Positions 6,558-15,527 are shown, counted from the stretch's first letter. The stretch is 33,240 nucleotides of DNA from an uncultured Acidobacteriota bacterium (GCA_947259165.1 CAMYKY010000033.1:1-33240); one strand, 5' to 3'. Notes: generated from the sequence alone by a model not told the origin. A program made the numbers and translations.

Positions 6558-9131
6558 CTAGCCGGTGCCGTCCACTCGGCCCATGAGCTTCTGGAAAAAC
6601 GTCCTCGAGGGTTGGTTTCCTGCGTGTAGTTTGGCGTTCGCGACCTCGTGGTCCGGATCGATGGCGATCGCCTTTTCGTACATCTCCCGGGCGCGCGTCG
6701 CGAGTCCTCCAACTTCGTACATCTCGGCGAGGGCCAGGTAGCAATCCAGATCGAAGGGATTTGCGTCGAGGACTATCTGGAAGTGGGTCTCGGCCTTGTG
6801 CTGCCATCTGGGGTTCTTTGCGAGCGCGTGTCCCAGGGCCTTGTGGTAGGCCGGCTTCGAGGGTGCGAGACGGATGGCCTCTCGAAGGTTCACTACCGCC
6901 TCGTGGTAGTCCTTGTCCTTGAAGTAGCCCAATCCACTGCGGTACTTCGCTTCTGCAATGACCTCGGGCGAAGTCTCGACCGTCGGCGTCGTCTCGACCG
7001 CCGGCTTCGTTTCCGCCTCGTCTGCGTCGGATGTAGAGTCGGACTTCTCCTCGGACACCGGTTCGGGCGCCGACGTCGGCTCGGGGCGGGGAAGCTTGTT
7101 GTCGTAGCGAAGTCGCTCCGGTGGGCTCGAGAGAACCTCGTACGCATCGGATAGTCTTCCGAGAATCTCTTCGAGCTGGCTCTGGACCCCCTGAAACTCC
7201 TCTCTCCCGTGGCGATCGGGGTGGTATTTCTTGGCGAGCGCGTAGTAGGCCCGCTTGATGGCATCCGGAGTCGCGCCCCGCGATGCGTCGAGAATCTCGT
7301 AGTAGTTCGCTCCCTCGAGTGAAGCGTGCTTGGCGGCGATTTCGTCGCAGATCGCCTCGGTCTCGCTCTGGACGGGCTCGGGAGGAGCGGGCCCGACCGA
7401 AGGCGTCGGCGTTTCGTGTTTTTGCTCGTGAACTTTGCGGGCGCGCGTGGTCGATCTTCCCTTCGGATCTTCGAGACGCAGGACGCCGGCGGACAGAAGC
7501 CCATAAATGCAGCGGAGGGTTTCGTCTTCGCCTAGCGGCGAGATTGCTGCAATTTCGGCCACAGATGTATCGCCATCAACGCGCGAGAGGACGAAACCCT
7601 CGGAAGAGGTCAACGCCACATTGCCGGCGTCGAACGCCTCGGAATGACAGAGGATTCGGTCCATGCTGCCGATGGCGTTGCGAACGGTGCTCTCGGTCGC
7701 CACACGGCGGACGCCTTCGAGGATGATCTCGTCGGTCGAGAGCTCTACGACGATGTCGTCTTCGACCGGCTTCGCGATCGTCTCGAAGCCGTAGTGTCCC
7801 GACTCCCAGCTGAACACCGAGTAGATGATGTGCTGGATCTGATTGTTGACGAGTGCATCCATCTTCGCTTCGTCGAGATTTCCCAAGGCGACGAGAGTTT
7901 TACCGAGACGTCGCCGGGTCTTCTTCATCATTCGCGTCGCGCGCTCGTAGGTCTCCTTGTCGAGGATGCCACCGTCGATCAGAAATTGACCGAGTCGATC
8001 CGACTCGAGGTCCGAGTTCGCGAAGACGAGCGCGCCGTCCAGGAAGTAGAGACGCTTCGAGATGTCGTCTCGCTGAAGATGGAGGATACCCGTCCCTTTT
8101 GCATCGTGGATGTCGTGGAGGACTTCCGCGAGGCCCTTGTCTTCGAGCGACCCCTGCAAATTGATGTCGAACGAAGTGCTTGCGCCGCGCTCTCGGCTCG
8201 TGACGACCGGACTCGTGAAGTCGTCTCCGCGGTATTCGGCGGCGGGCACCGTACGGAGCGCTTCGACGAGCTCTGCGCCCGATTGATAGCGTGTCGCGGT
8301 TTGTTTCGAGAGAGCTTTGCCGAGGACGGTCTCGACAATGGGATGCAACTCCAGAGCGTCATAGTCGATCTCGGCGGGCTCCGCGTTCACGATCTGGAGG
8401 AGTACCTCGACGACGCCCTTGCCGCTAAAAGGTTTCTGACCCGCGAGACATTCGTGAGTGACGCATCCCAGAGAAAAGATATCCGAGCGCCCGTCGAGCG
8501 ACGTTTCGCCGCGGGCCTGTTCCGGTGACATGTAGTAGGGGGTGCCGAGCACGGTGCCGGTGGCGGTGATATTCGAGGTCATCTCGGTTCCGGCGTGGGA
8601 TTTCGCGATTCCGAAATCCGTGATCTTGACCTGGCCGTTCGGGTCGATCATCAGGTTCGCGGGCTTGATGTCGCGGTGGACGACACCCTGCGCGTGGGCG
8701 TGATCGAGAGCTCCCGCGGTCTGCGCGACGAGCTCGAGAGTTTCTTCGAGACCGAGCCGATGCCGCTTTCGAAGCTTGGACTCGAGATTGTCGCCGTCGA
8801 CGAACTCCATGATGATGAGCGTGCTGTTGTCGGTGTGCACGATGTCATACACCGCGACGATGTTGGGATGGCGGAGCTTTGCGGCCATCTTGGCTTCACG
8901 CTGGGTACGTCTCTTCATCTCCTCCGCTTGATCGGAGTTTTGGAATTTGTCGAGCCGAACCTGTTTAATGGCGACATCGCGGTCCAGCATCGTGTCCAAT
9001 GCGCGGAAAACGACACCGTAGGCGCCGGATCCGAGCCGTGCGACAAGCTCGTATCGGTCCCCGAATGCTTTTTTGAGGGCGGCCTCGAACTCGGTCGCCC
9101 CCGTGCTGTCGTTCGATCTTGTTTCTGGCAT
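6558..9131 (-). CDS. serine/threonine protein kinase fused to DUF4388, DnaJ and TPR domains
   Basis: Cytosolic signalling protein of 857 residues. ATG 9131 is used because the upstream extension in the same frame looks non-coding. Order of parts: Hanks-type kinase (about 25-290) with glycine loop GSGAYGVV (34-41), Lys56 in AIK, HRD 152-154 followed by IKPAN, DFG 172-174 and the substrate loop MSPEQARGE, all catalytic residues present; a DUF4388 (PatA-N-like) region at about 323-450 (LQGSLEDKGLAEVLHDIHDA); a second winged-helix-like segment; a J domain (about 610-675) with an intact HPD (KKYHPDRHG) able to stimulate Hsp70; an acidic Pro/Glu/Thr linker; and C-terminal TPRs (about 724-840). No transmembrane helix was seen. 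A promoter candidate lies at 9290-9318. The combination suggests coupling of phosphorylation to chaperone or protein-complex assembly; the target is unknown. Confidence 0.92.
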   Translation of the reverse strand: MPETRSNDSTGATEFEAALKKAFGDRYELVARLGSGAYGVVFRALDTMLDRDVAIKQVRLDKFQNSDQAEEMKRRTQREAKMAAKLRHPNIVAVYDIVHTDNSTLIIMEFVDGDNLESKLRKRHRLGLEETLELVAQTAGALDHAHAQGVVHRDIKPANLMIDPNGQVKITDFGIAKSHAGTEMTSNITATGTVLGTPYYMSPEQARGETSLDGRSDIFSLGCVTHECLAGQKPFSGKGVVEVLLQIVNAEPAEIDYDALELHPIVETVLGKALSKQTATRYQSGAELVEALRTVPAAEYRGDDFTSPVVTSRERGASTSFDINLQGSLEDKGLAEVLHDIHDAKGTGILHLQRDDISKRLYFLDGALVFANSDLESDRLGQFLIDGGILDKETYERATRMMKKTRRRLGKTLVALGNLDEAKMDALVNNQIQHIIYSVFSWESGHYGFETIAKPVEDDIVVELSTDEIILEGVRRVATESTVRNAIGSMDRILCHSEAFDAGNVALTSSEGFVLSRVDGDTSVAEIAAISPLGEDETLRCIYGLLSAGVLRLEDPKGRSTTRARKVHEQKHETPTPSVGPAPPEPVQSETEAICDEIAAKHASLEGANYYEILDASRGATPDAIKRAYYALAKKYHPDRHGREEFQGVQSQLEEILGRLSDAYEVLSSPPERLRYDNKLPRPEPTSAPEPVSEEKSDSTSDADEAETKPAVETTPTVETSPEVIAEAKYRSGLGYFKDKDYHEAVVNLREAIRLAPSKPAYHKALGHALAKNPRWQHKAETHFQIVLDANPFDLDCYLALAEMYEVGGLATRAREMYEKAIAIDPDHEVANAKLHAGNQPSRTFFQKLMGRVDGTG

Positions 9132-9289
9132 GTTGATCGCTTGCCGGCTAAACGCCTGCCTCGGGGGGGAAGGGCGGGCTTGGTTAGGGTGGGATTTGTC
9201 CGAACCGGTATCTGCAGTATCGCACGGAGCACCCGGATCCACCTGTGACACTCGCCGTCGTAGCAACCCCACACCTTTGGCACGGTATA

Positions 9290-9318
9290 AGTATATATGG
9301 TGGAACAGTTTCGGTAAA
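9290..9318 (-). promoter_or_regulatory. sigma-70-type promoter for the kinase gene
   Basis: Read on the minus strand: -35 TTTACC (plus 9313-9318), a 17-nt spacer, and -10 TATACT (plus 9290-9295, five of six to consensus). Transcription would start near 9283, leaving an untranslated leader of about 150 nt before ATG 9131. The stretch 9132-9577 holds no gene I can support; besides this promoter it has only the hairpin at 9529-9550. Confidence 0.5.
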
Positions 9319-9528
9319 TCGTCGTCTTCTTTGAGCCTCAGCAATTGGTGTGGTTCGCCAAAAATGCCATTTCGCGACCCGGCGTCCCCTGACACCAAAC
9401 GTGGGGGTCGTCGTGCAACGGCGCTCGGTTCGTGAGCGATACCGGGATCGGGTTGTGAGGCTCAGTGTTCGCCAGGTTCGGAGACCGCGAAGGAGTCGAG
9501 CAAAGACGGACTAACTAAGAGCGGCTAC

Positions 9529-9550
9529 CAACTCAGCTCGAGCCGAGTTG
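9529..9550. terminator. 22-bp palindrome 3' of the helical-protein gene
   Basis: CAACTC-A-GCTCGAGC-C-GAGTTG is a near-perfect palindrome (one A/C mismatch pair) lying 28 nt beyond the stop of the 9578-10711 gene. As RNA it would form a stable hairpin and may end that transcript, although no U tract follows. Alternatively it is an operator for the kinase promoter 210 nt away. Confidence 0.35.
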
Positions 9551-9577
9551 ACGTCCGCGCGGGACGCTCGAATCGGT

Positions 9578-10711
9578 TCAAGCTCCCCCGTGTACTCGCC
9601 CGGTGGCACTCTTAGATGGGATTTCGCTCGGTTTCTTGCTCACCAACAATGCGCGTCGCTTTTCGATGCTGGCTCTCCAGATGGGTAAGTATGTCGCAAG
9701 GTCGGAAAGCAACTCCTGCAACGCTGCAAGGAGAGGAACCATTCGTTCGCCGGCCGCGCGGTGGCAGTGAAATAGATCCGTTACAACTTGGTGGCGTTCC
9801 GGAAGACTTTCGCCGCCGTCCTTCTTTATTCGCTCGATCGCGTCTCTGCCGACGGCGTATACCTCCGGGAGCGATTTACAGCGATGTGCGATCTCGAACG
9901 CGTATTTGTCGAGAATCTCGAGATCATAAACCCGGATCCCGCGTAGCGTCAGCACCTCATACAGTTTTGGCACCAGGGTGTCTAGGAGAGTATCGAGAAC
10001 TTCTTTCACCTGAGCCCACGCGTCGTCGTGAGGGATCATTTGATCGTTGCGTATCTGTAGCAGGATGCTTTCGAACGTCGGAGAGCAAGTATTCAGCAGC
10101 GGGCCTACGTATTCGCAAAGTTCGTAAACCGACGCGTAGAGCCACTCCGACTCCTCGATGTCCTGCGCGAAACGCTTCGAGAGAAAGTAGTCGGCATCGT
10201 GTTGGCTGCGCGGATCCTCCGCAAGAATCTCGCCGAGCGTATCCCGTAGGAATGCGTAGATTTTGCCAATCGAGAGACAAAGGAGCTTTCTTATCTCCGA
10301 GACCTGATCGGCGGGGAGAACACGAGGATACCTTTCGACTTCTGAAAGCACCGTTTTCTCGAGGCCTCGGAAGCGAACGTGCGCGTGACCGCGTGCCCCG
10401 GCAAGAGCAGGGATGACCGATGATTCCGCAAGCAGCGGCGAGAGCTCCGAGCCCATCAGCTCGCAAACTTCTCGCACCTGGCGCCAAATCTTTAGCACCC
10501 GCCTCGGTGAGCAGTGCAGGATGGCGTAGTTGCTGTCCAGGACCTCCTCGAGAAGTCGAATGCAACCCAAGTACGAACGGATGCTCGGGTTTTGTACGTT
10601 GGCCTTCTCCGATTCCCAGTCCGACAGTTCGACCCCTGCCGGCAGATCGGACTCGACATGCAGAAGTCGAGCTGAGCGATACGGGACTGACCCGCTTGTT
10701 TTCCTGGTCAC
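9578..10711 (-). CDS. hypothetical helical cytosolic protein
   Basis: 377 residues; no family recognised. The start is a GTG at 10711 with a purine-rich AAGAAGG just upstream (short 3-nt spacing). Composition is that of a soluble, mostly alpha-helical protein. It has no signal peptide or transmembrane helix and many alternating charged and hydrophobic stretches (for example EVLDTLLDTLVPKLYEVLTL and EIRKLLCLSIGKIYAFLRDT). Six or so cysteines are scattered without a metal-binding pattern. The C-terminus is basic and low-complexity (SKKPSEIPSKSATGRV). It lies between the kinase and a STAS protein on the same strand, so a signalling role such as a kinase substrate or regulator is conceivable. That is context only. 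Confidence 0.7.
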   Translation of the reverse strand: MTRKTSGSVPYRSARLLHVESDLPAGVELSDWESEKANVQNPSIRSYLGCIRLLEEVLDSNYAILHCSPRRVLKIWRQVREVCELMGSELSPLLAESSVIPALAGARGHAHVRFRGLEKTVLSEVERYPRVLPADQVSEIRKLLCLSIGKIYAFLRDTLGEILAEDPRSQHDADYFLSKRFAQDIEESEWLYASVYELCEYVGPLLNTCSPTFESILLQIRNDQMIPHDDAWAQVKEVLDTLLDTLVPKLYEVLTLRGIRVYDLEILDKYAFEIAHRCKSLPEVYAVGRDAIERIKKDGGESLPERHQVVTDLFHCHRAAGERMVPLLAALQELLSDLATYLPIWRASIEKRRALLVSKKPSEIPSKSATGRVHGGA

Positions 10712-10920
10712 CGGCCTTCTTGGGTTGTTGGATTTCGGAGAATGCTTCCCCTTTAGTGTACCTGAAAATAGCTCGAGAGCTGAGGCCTGCCTGGAGGGCC
10801 GATATCAACCAGACACAGTCCACTAGCTACGGTCAGGACGGCCAACGGGAAGTTGCGCTCTGCGGTGTACCGCGGATGAGATCTCGAGTACGCAGCCAGC
10901 GTTGCCATCATCTCTTCTCG

Positions 10921-11229
10921 TCAGTGCCACGATGAACATCGCAGCTCGTGTTGGGCGCTTTCGATCTTCCGAGCTATGTCGGCCGGAACATTCGTCAACG
11001 TTGCTCCGAGCCTCCACAGTGCGTTCAGGACTTTGAGCCCCGTGCTGTCGACCGACGAGACCCTAGCAAGGTCGAGCGTGACCGTGTAGTCGGCTTCGAA
11101 TAGTTTCGCGCACTCGGGCCCTAGGGAGGCACTAGATGGTGCGTCGACCGGGCCTGAAACAAGCAACACGACGTCCGAGTCTCCCTCGAACTTCTCCACC
11201 GAGAAGTTGCGCTTCTTCTCTTTGCGCAT
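10921..11229 (-). CDS. STAS-domain protein (anti-sigma-factor antagonist-like)
   Basis: 102 residues forming a single STAS domain, the fold of SpoIIAA/RsbV-type proteins that release sigma factors from anti-sigma kinases. ATG 11229 has a strong ribosome-binding site (GGAGGG, 5 nt upstream). The conserved loop reads VSSVDSTGLKVLNAL, with Ser62 at the position normally phosphorylated by the partner kinase. Other core strands are visible (VVLLVSGPVDA, YTVTLDLARV). No RsbW-type kinase or sigma factor is adjacent, although a Hanks kinase lies two genes away on the same strand. The end (HELRCSSWH) is short. Good confidence for the fold, moderate for the role. Confidence 0.85.
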   Translation of the reverse strand: MRKEKKRNFSVEKFEGDSDVVLLVSGPVDAPSSASLGPECAKLFEADYTVTLDLARVSSVDSTGLKVLNALWRLGATLTNVPADIARKIESAQHELRCSSWH

Positions 11230-11470
11230 TTCGCCCTCCGTTGATGTCGGGGTATTGACATCAGAGCCGCGCGCCGGGGGCGATCTGACGCAATAGGCCG
11301 CTCGGCGCGAGAGCACTATCTGAACTTTGCAAGAGTTGCGCCACAGCGATGCGCCGCGGCCAAAGCGCACAGCGTCGCTGAAACCGTGGGTTTCTCACCA
11401 TGACTGACAACAGAGGGAACGTGCAAATTGAGATTCGCCTGCACGGAGTTCGCCGTTGGCACCTGGCTTG

Positions 11471-11642
11471 CAGAATCTGTCTCCGTTAGTCGTTCCCGTT
11501 CCAGAGCAGAGCGATTCAGGGGGATTCTGTTTCGGAACGGTGCGGACAAGAAAAGGCGGGGCCGGGTTTGGAACACTTTGGTGCTCCTGGTTGGGAACCT
11601 CCGGTCCCGCCTTTTCGAAGCTTGCCTAACCCTCTTGGCAAG
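11471..11642. other. non-coding stretch dense in inverted repeats (possible structured RNA)
   Basis: Four inverted-repeat pairs lie within 172 nt. CAGAATC 11471-11477 pairs with GATTCTG 11523-11529. CCGTTCC 11496-11502 pairs with GGAACGG 11534-11540, crossing the first pair. A 16-nt arm at 11550-11565 (GAAAAGGCGGGGCCGG) pairs with 11601-11616 (one G-U pair as plus-strand RNA, one mismatch as minus). CTTGCC 11621-11626 pairs with GGCAAG 11637-11642. On the minus strand the large stem is followed by TTTTCTT (11546-11554 region), like an attenuator or terminator about 300 nt before the STAS gene. The whole of 11230-11985 has no gene I can support. I recognise no known RNA family. Confidence 0.3.
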
Positions 11643-11985
11643 TCCTTCGACTGGCTTCCGAAGTTCGTTCCAAACGAAGGGTAACGGGTCGGGGTCTAGC
11701 GGATGCTCCAGTAGCGGCGACACACGCCGACGACTATCAAGGACAAACCGACGCTATGACCGCCAAACCGCCCGGTGCAAAAAACGCGTTTCAAATCGGT
11801 ACATTCGTGTAGCATCTACCTTTCACACTCTGCCCAACAAGTGCGGTGAATACACGATATTCCCGCGTCGAAATGCCGAGTTCGCCTAGGTTTGGCCACG
11901 GGTGCGACACGCAATGCGCTTCTGGCACGACATTAGCGTTCAGCAGGCGGAACCCTCCGCCACCATCTTCGGCCCGGTGGTCGAG

Positions 11986-13509
11986 CTATTCGAGAGCTGA
12001 GTCAACAGGACGATCGTCTTCGCCGACGGCGTAGTGTTGTCGTAGCCGATCGAGCTCGGCCTGGAGCTCGATGACAGTGTCCGCGTAGCCCGGGTCGTCG
12101 TACACGCTCGTGAGCTCGTCCGGATCGCGTTCCAAGTCGTAGAGCTCCCACTCGTCGAGCGTGTAGAAGTGGATCAACTTGTGGCGCTCGGTGCGGACGC
12201 CGTAGTGGCGGGCGACGTCGTGCCACCCCGGGTACTCGTAGTAGTGGTAGTAGAAGCTGGTGCGCCACTCTGGCGGAGTCGCACCTTGCAGGATCGGTTC
12301 GAGGCTTTCACCCTGCATGTCCGGCGGCACCGCGGCGCCGGCGATATCGAGAAAGGTCTCCGCGAAGTCGAGGTTCGACACGATCGCGGTGCTCTCGCTT
12401 CCCGCCGCCACCGTGTCCGGCCAGCGGACGATGAGTGGCATGCGTAGCGACTCCTCATACATCCATCTCTTGTCGAACCAGCCGTGCTCGCCCAGGTACC
12501 AACCCTGGTCGGAAGCGTAGATCACGATGGTATCGTCGGCGAGACCGGACTGTTCGAGATGTTCCAGCAAGCGTCCGATGTTGTCATCGACCGAGGCGAC
12601 GGCGCGTAGATAGTCCTTCACGTAGCGCTGGTACTTCCAGCGTACGAGGTCATCGCCGCTCAGATTCGCTTCCCGAAACGCCGCATTCTTGGGCTCGTAG
12701 GCCTGGTTCCAGAGCTCGAGCTGATCCGGAGTGAGCTCTTCCGGCGGCTCGAACTTGAGGTCGCGGTCGTCGAGGTCGCGGGCGATGGACATCGTCTGTT
12801 GTCTCGCCGCCGTACCGCGGCCCGTGTAGTCATCGAACAGCGTATCCGGCTCTGGGACCGTGACGTCGTCGTACATCGTGAGATGATTGAGGCTCGGGTC
12901 CCACCGCCGGTGGGGCGCCTTGTGCTGGAACATCATCATGAACGGCTTGGCGGTGTTGCGTTTCGAATCGAGCCAGTCGATGGCGAGGTCGGTGATGATG
13001 TCGGTCGTGTAGCCGGTGATCTCGGTCGTTCCCACCGCGGAACGGATGGGCGGGTTGTAGTACGGGCCCTGCCCGACGAGGACTTGCCACTCGTCGAAGC
13101 CGGTGGGTGCGCTCTTCAAATGCCACTTTCCGAAAAGAGCGGTCTCGTAGCCGACACGCTGTAAGAGTTTCGGGAATGTGGGTTGCGAACCGTCGAACGT
13201 CTCTTCGTTAGTGAGCTGCCCGTTCAAGTGGCTGTACTTGCCGGTCAAGATCACGGCACGGCTCGGGGCGCAGATGGAGTTCGTCACGAACGCGTTTCGG
13301 AAGATCATGCCCTCACTGGCGAGTCGGTCGATGTTCGGTGTCTCGTTGATGCGCGAGCCGTAGGCGCTGATGGCCTGGGTGCCGTGGTCATCGGTGAAAA
13401 TGAAAATGATGTTGGGCCTCGGCGGCCGATAAAGGCTGTCTCGGGCGGGAGTGCAGCTCGGGCCGGAGGCAATAGCGACGAGGACGGCGGGCAGCACAAA
13501 GCGTCGCAT
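11986..13509 (-). CDS. S1-family sulfatase (N-acetylglucosamine-6-sulfatase/mucin-desulfatase-like)
   Basis: Type I sulfatase of 507 residues that would remove sulfate esters from carbohydrates after export. An N-terminal hydrophobic signal ([16 protein letters not shown]) precedes Cys19, but SGPSC is a poor lipobox, so Sec export is likelier than lipidation. The calcium ligands FTDDHG follow. The catalytic motif [11 protein letters not shown] carries the Cys that is converted to formylglycine (C-x-P-S-R). Further hallmarks are FGKWHL and the second metal/substrate loop [20 protein letters not shown]. That loop, with Gln instead of His after SD, is typical of the GlcNAc-6-sulfatase/mucin-desulfating group. 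The length is normal and the gene looks complete. Formylglycine needs a maturase (FGE or anSME), not in this window. It is the only intact one of three sulfatase genes here. Confidence 0.93.
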   Translation of the reverse strand: MRRFVLPAVLVAIASGPSCTPARDSLYRPPRPNIIFIFTDDHGTQAISAYGSRINETPNIDRLASEGMIFRNAFVTNSICAPSRAVILTGKYSHLNGQLTNEETFDGSQPTFPKLLQRVGYETALFGKWHLKSAPTGFDEWQVLVGQGPYYNPPIRSAVGTTEITGYTTDIITDLAIDWLDSKRNTAKPFMMMFQHKAPHRRWDPSLNHLTMYDDVTVPEPDTLFDDYTGRGTAARQQTMSIARDLDDRDLKFEPPEELTPDQLELWNQAYEPKNAAFREANLSGDDLVRWKYQRYVKDYLRAVASVDDNIGRLLEHLEQSGLADDTIVIYASDQGWYLGEHGWFDKRWMYEESLRMPLIVRWPDTVAAGSESTAIVSNLDFAETFLDIAGAAVPPDMQGESLEPILQGATPPEWRTSFYYHYYEYPGWHDVARHYGVRTERHKLIHFYTLDEWELYDLERDPDELTSVYDDPGYADTVIELQAELDRLRQHYAVGEDDRPVDSALE

Positions 13510-13710
13510 GGCTCGGTGAGGTTAGCACCGGGCGGAAATGCGTGCTACTGGGGTAAATGGGGGCGGGGCGTTCGTACGCGGGGCCGGCCACGGTCTCGGG
13601 GTCCTGCTAAGACCGAAGGCCGGGCGGAGTCGCCTGTCTTTGTTCCATCGTGAAACGGTCGCTGTGCCACGGCCTCTACTGGTCCGATGCAGTTCGGTGA
13701 GGTAGACGGG

Positions 13711-13726
13711 GCCTCCACGTGGAGGC
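13711..13726. promoter_or_regulatory. perfect 16-bp palindrome GCCTCCACGTGGAGGC
   Basis: A fully self-complementary 16-mer in the divergent gap (13510-13901) between the minus-strand sulfatase and the plus-strand PilZ gene, about 200 nt from either start. Loopless palindromes of this size are usual for dimeric regulators. No other gene or clear promoter is visible in that gap. Confidence 0.3.
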
Positions 13727-13901
13727 GTCGAAGACCTGATTTGTGATCGACATCGCGATTCCCCCGCGTGAAATCAGGGGCTAAGCCACGCCGCCTTGTC
13801 CCTGTCACCGCACTTTTCTGTCTCCGGCACGGTCTTTGCTTTGGTAAATTCGGTGGTAAGGTCCTCGCCCCCGTGGGGAATCCACCTTCGGGAGATTCAT
13901 C

Positions 13902-14273
13902 ATGCAGAGGCCTAAGAAATCCGACTTCGATCCCCCACGTCGCGCACCGCGTTTCGTACCCAAGAAATCGTTGACGGTCGCGGTTCTGGAAGAGGGAGCT
14001 CCCGTGTCTTTCGGTGTGGTCGCCGATATTGCCGCGGGTGGAGTTTGCATGCAATCCGTCGAGTTCTCCATGAGTCGCAGCTTCGAGCTGATGTTGAGCT
14101 TTGACGGAGGAGACATGCTCGAAGCCACCGTGCAGGTCGTTTGGGCAAAGCCTATTAGCGGCTCCGTTGGCCATGCCGCGTACGGTCTGGAGTTCACGGA
14201 GATCTCGGACGACAACCAAAACCGCCTCGTCGTAGCGCTCGAGTCGTCGTCTTTCGTTCCGCCGGACGCGTGA
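13902..14273 (+). CDS. PilZ-domain protein
   Basis: 123 residues, essentially one PilZ domain, the fold that binds cyclic di-GMP and acts on motility, polysaccharide or virulence systems. The N-terminal Arg motif RRAPR (13-17, RxxxR) is present. The second motif, normally [D/N]xSxxG, reads DIAAGG (42-47), with Ala44 in place of the conserved Ser, so binding may be weaker. The beta-barrel then continues (FELMLSFDGGDMLEATVQVV) and the family-typical AAYGLEFTEIS is near the end. ATG 13902 is preceded by CGGGAGA about 8 nt upstream. It stands alone; the neighbour on the other strand ends 66 nt downstream. Confidence 0.82.
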   Translation: MQRPKKSDFDPPRRAPRFVPKKSLTVAVLEEGAPVSFGVVADIAAGGVCMQSVEFSMSRSFELMLSFDGGDMLEATVQVVWAKPISGSVGHAAYGLEFTEISDDNQNRLVVALESSSFVPPDA

Positions 14274-14339
14274 GGATCGTCGCCGCACCGTTCGGGGGTC
14301 TGCGCCGCTCTGAGAAGCGTACTCCGTGGCGCGCAGGAC

Positions 14340-15242
14340 CTATCGGGTGTTCGTGGGGAGAGCGCGGGCGACAGCTTCTGCGCTTTGCCCGGTGTTCTCC
14401 GCAAAATCCGCATAGGCCTCAAAAACCAAGTCGTACGCCTCGACAACCTGTTTGCCGCGCGCGACGTAGTCGGAGTCTCTTCTCATGCATGAGATACTCC
14501 ATTTGTCGCCCGCGCGGGTCGTTTCCGTTGCACGGCGGAAAGTCTTCATGACGGCCTCGCCATACGAGGTGTCTGGACGGGAGGCCTCAGACGGACTTGC
14601 CGAAGTTTCGCCTCCGCCCACGTAGGTCACCGGAGTGCAATGACGCCACATTTCCTCCCACTCGTCGCCGAGCCCGGCAAACGCGGCGGCAAGCGTGTCG
14701 AGCCGCGCCTCGTAGAAACGTAGTCCGGCGACGCTGGCGGCCACATCCATGCCAGGCTGAACTTTGGGCTGTTCCCTCAAATCTGCGAGCGCCTCGATTT
14801 GCCTCCCGGTGGGGATGGTCGTCGCCTGTTCGCCGTTCCTGAAGAGGCGCCCGGTTGCCGCTCCCGAATCCACCGCCTCCGCCCTGCGCTCTTTTTCCTC
14901 AGCGGCAACGGCGGCTATTCCCGGGCCCCGACGTTGGGACAAATCGTTGTGAGGCAGCTTGAACGGGCCCGCTTGCGTCTCGCGCGTCTCGATGGCCGCG
15001 GCCGCCGCCGCTTGCGCTTGCTGGGTAGCGATTTTGTCGATGGCGGATTCCGGCATCGTCGTGAGAACGCTCTTCCCACCCTCTATGAAGAGTCGGATAT
15101 AAGCGAATCCGTCCTCGTACCTCTCAACCGTTCCCGTAAGTCGAGAGCCGTCCGTGAGCACGACCTCTTGCGCCGCGACGCTCGACGAGCCAGAGAATAG
15201 CAAGAGGGCGAGCGCGAGTACGCCGATTCGAGCGAGCAGCAT
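14340..15242 (-). CDS. secreted protein of unknown function
   Basis: 300 residues from ATG 15242, which has GGAGGG about 8 nt upstream; longer starts lie before this site. A signal peptide (MLLARIGVLALALLLFSGSS ... AAQ) is followed by a small beta-rich module (about 27-65: VVLTDGSRLTGTVERYEDGF). This kind of SH3-like strand pattern is seen at the start of many exported proteins in this group. Next come an Ala/Glu-rich helical region (about 70-150) and a C-terminal domain (about 160-300) with two Cys (WRHCTPVTYV and SISCMRRDS) that could form a disulfide in the periplasm. No family name can be given with confidence. It is convergent with the PilZ gene and divergent from the DUF5916 gene, 284 nt away. 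Confidence 0.7.
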   Translation of the reverse strand: MLLARIGVLALALLLFSGSSSVAAQEVVLTDGSRLTGTVERYEDGFAYIRLFIEGGKSVLTTMPESAIDKIATQQAQAAAAAAIETRETQAGPFKLPHNDLSQRRGPGIAAVAAEEKERRAEAVDSGAATGRLFRNGEQATTIPTGRQIEALADLREQPKVQPGMDVAASVAGLRFYEARLDTLAAAFAGLGDEWEEMWRHCTPVTYVGGGETSASPSEASRPDTSYGEAVMKTFRRATETTRAGDKWSISCMRRDSDYVARGKQVVEAYDLVFEAYADFAENTGQSAEAVARALPTNTR

Positions 15243-15488
15243 AAGAGTCCCTCCCCCAGAACGATTCTTTTGCATGCAGGACGTCGTTGTCAACAGCGAC
15301 CGCGGCCAGCTTGGTCGTGAAGCCTGCTCGTGTGACGGAACTCACCGCAGTTGTGCTCGGGCTCTGCGTGATCACGAGGACCGCTGTCACTTGGGAGTCG
15401 AGCAAAACGCGCCCGACACGACGGCGGTTACGCGACGAACGTCACCCACAACAAGGCCCCCACGGAATGCTTCCAGCCTCCGGAGTGC

Positions 15489-15527
15489 TTGCTTCGGGTA
15501 GGTTCCTACATTATTAATATACCCGAA
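15489..15527 (+). promoter_or_regulatory. promoter with embedded inverted repeat before the DUF5916 gene
   Basis: An 8-bp perfect inverted repeat, TTCGGGTA (15493-15500) and TACCCGAA (15520-15527), encloses an AT-rich core with two possible -10 boxes. TATTAA (15512-15517) has TTGCTT at 15489-15494 as a weak -35 with 17-nt spacing. TAATAT (15515-15520) sits exactly 12 to 7 nt before ATG 15527, the geometry of a leaderless promoter. A dimeric regulator on the repeat would cover the promoter. Confidence 0.4.

Noticed and set aside
9132..9398. N-terminal extension of the kinase to 9398
   Set aside because: It would cover the promoter candidate and adds sequence unlike any kinase N-terminus; ATG 9131 starts just before the domain.
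11550..11642. Integron attC site
   Set aside because: GCCTAAC at 11624-11630 fits one consensus end (RYYYAAC), but no matching GTTRRRY end lies at the right distance and there is no integrase or cassette array.
11428..11889. Plus-strand open frame of 153 codons
   Set aside because: Ser/Arg-rich translation without structure-like pattern, lying across the inverted-repeat cluster; better read as non-coding.
13545..14288. Minus-strand open frame of 247 codons opposite the PilZ gene
   Set aside because: Shadow of the PilZ gene continued into an intergenic region; no family features and no ribosome-binding site.
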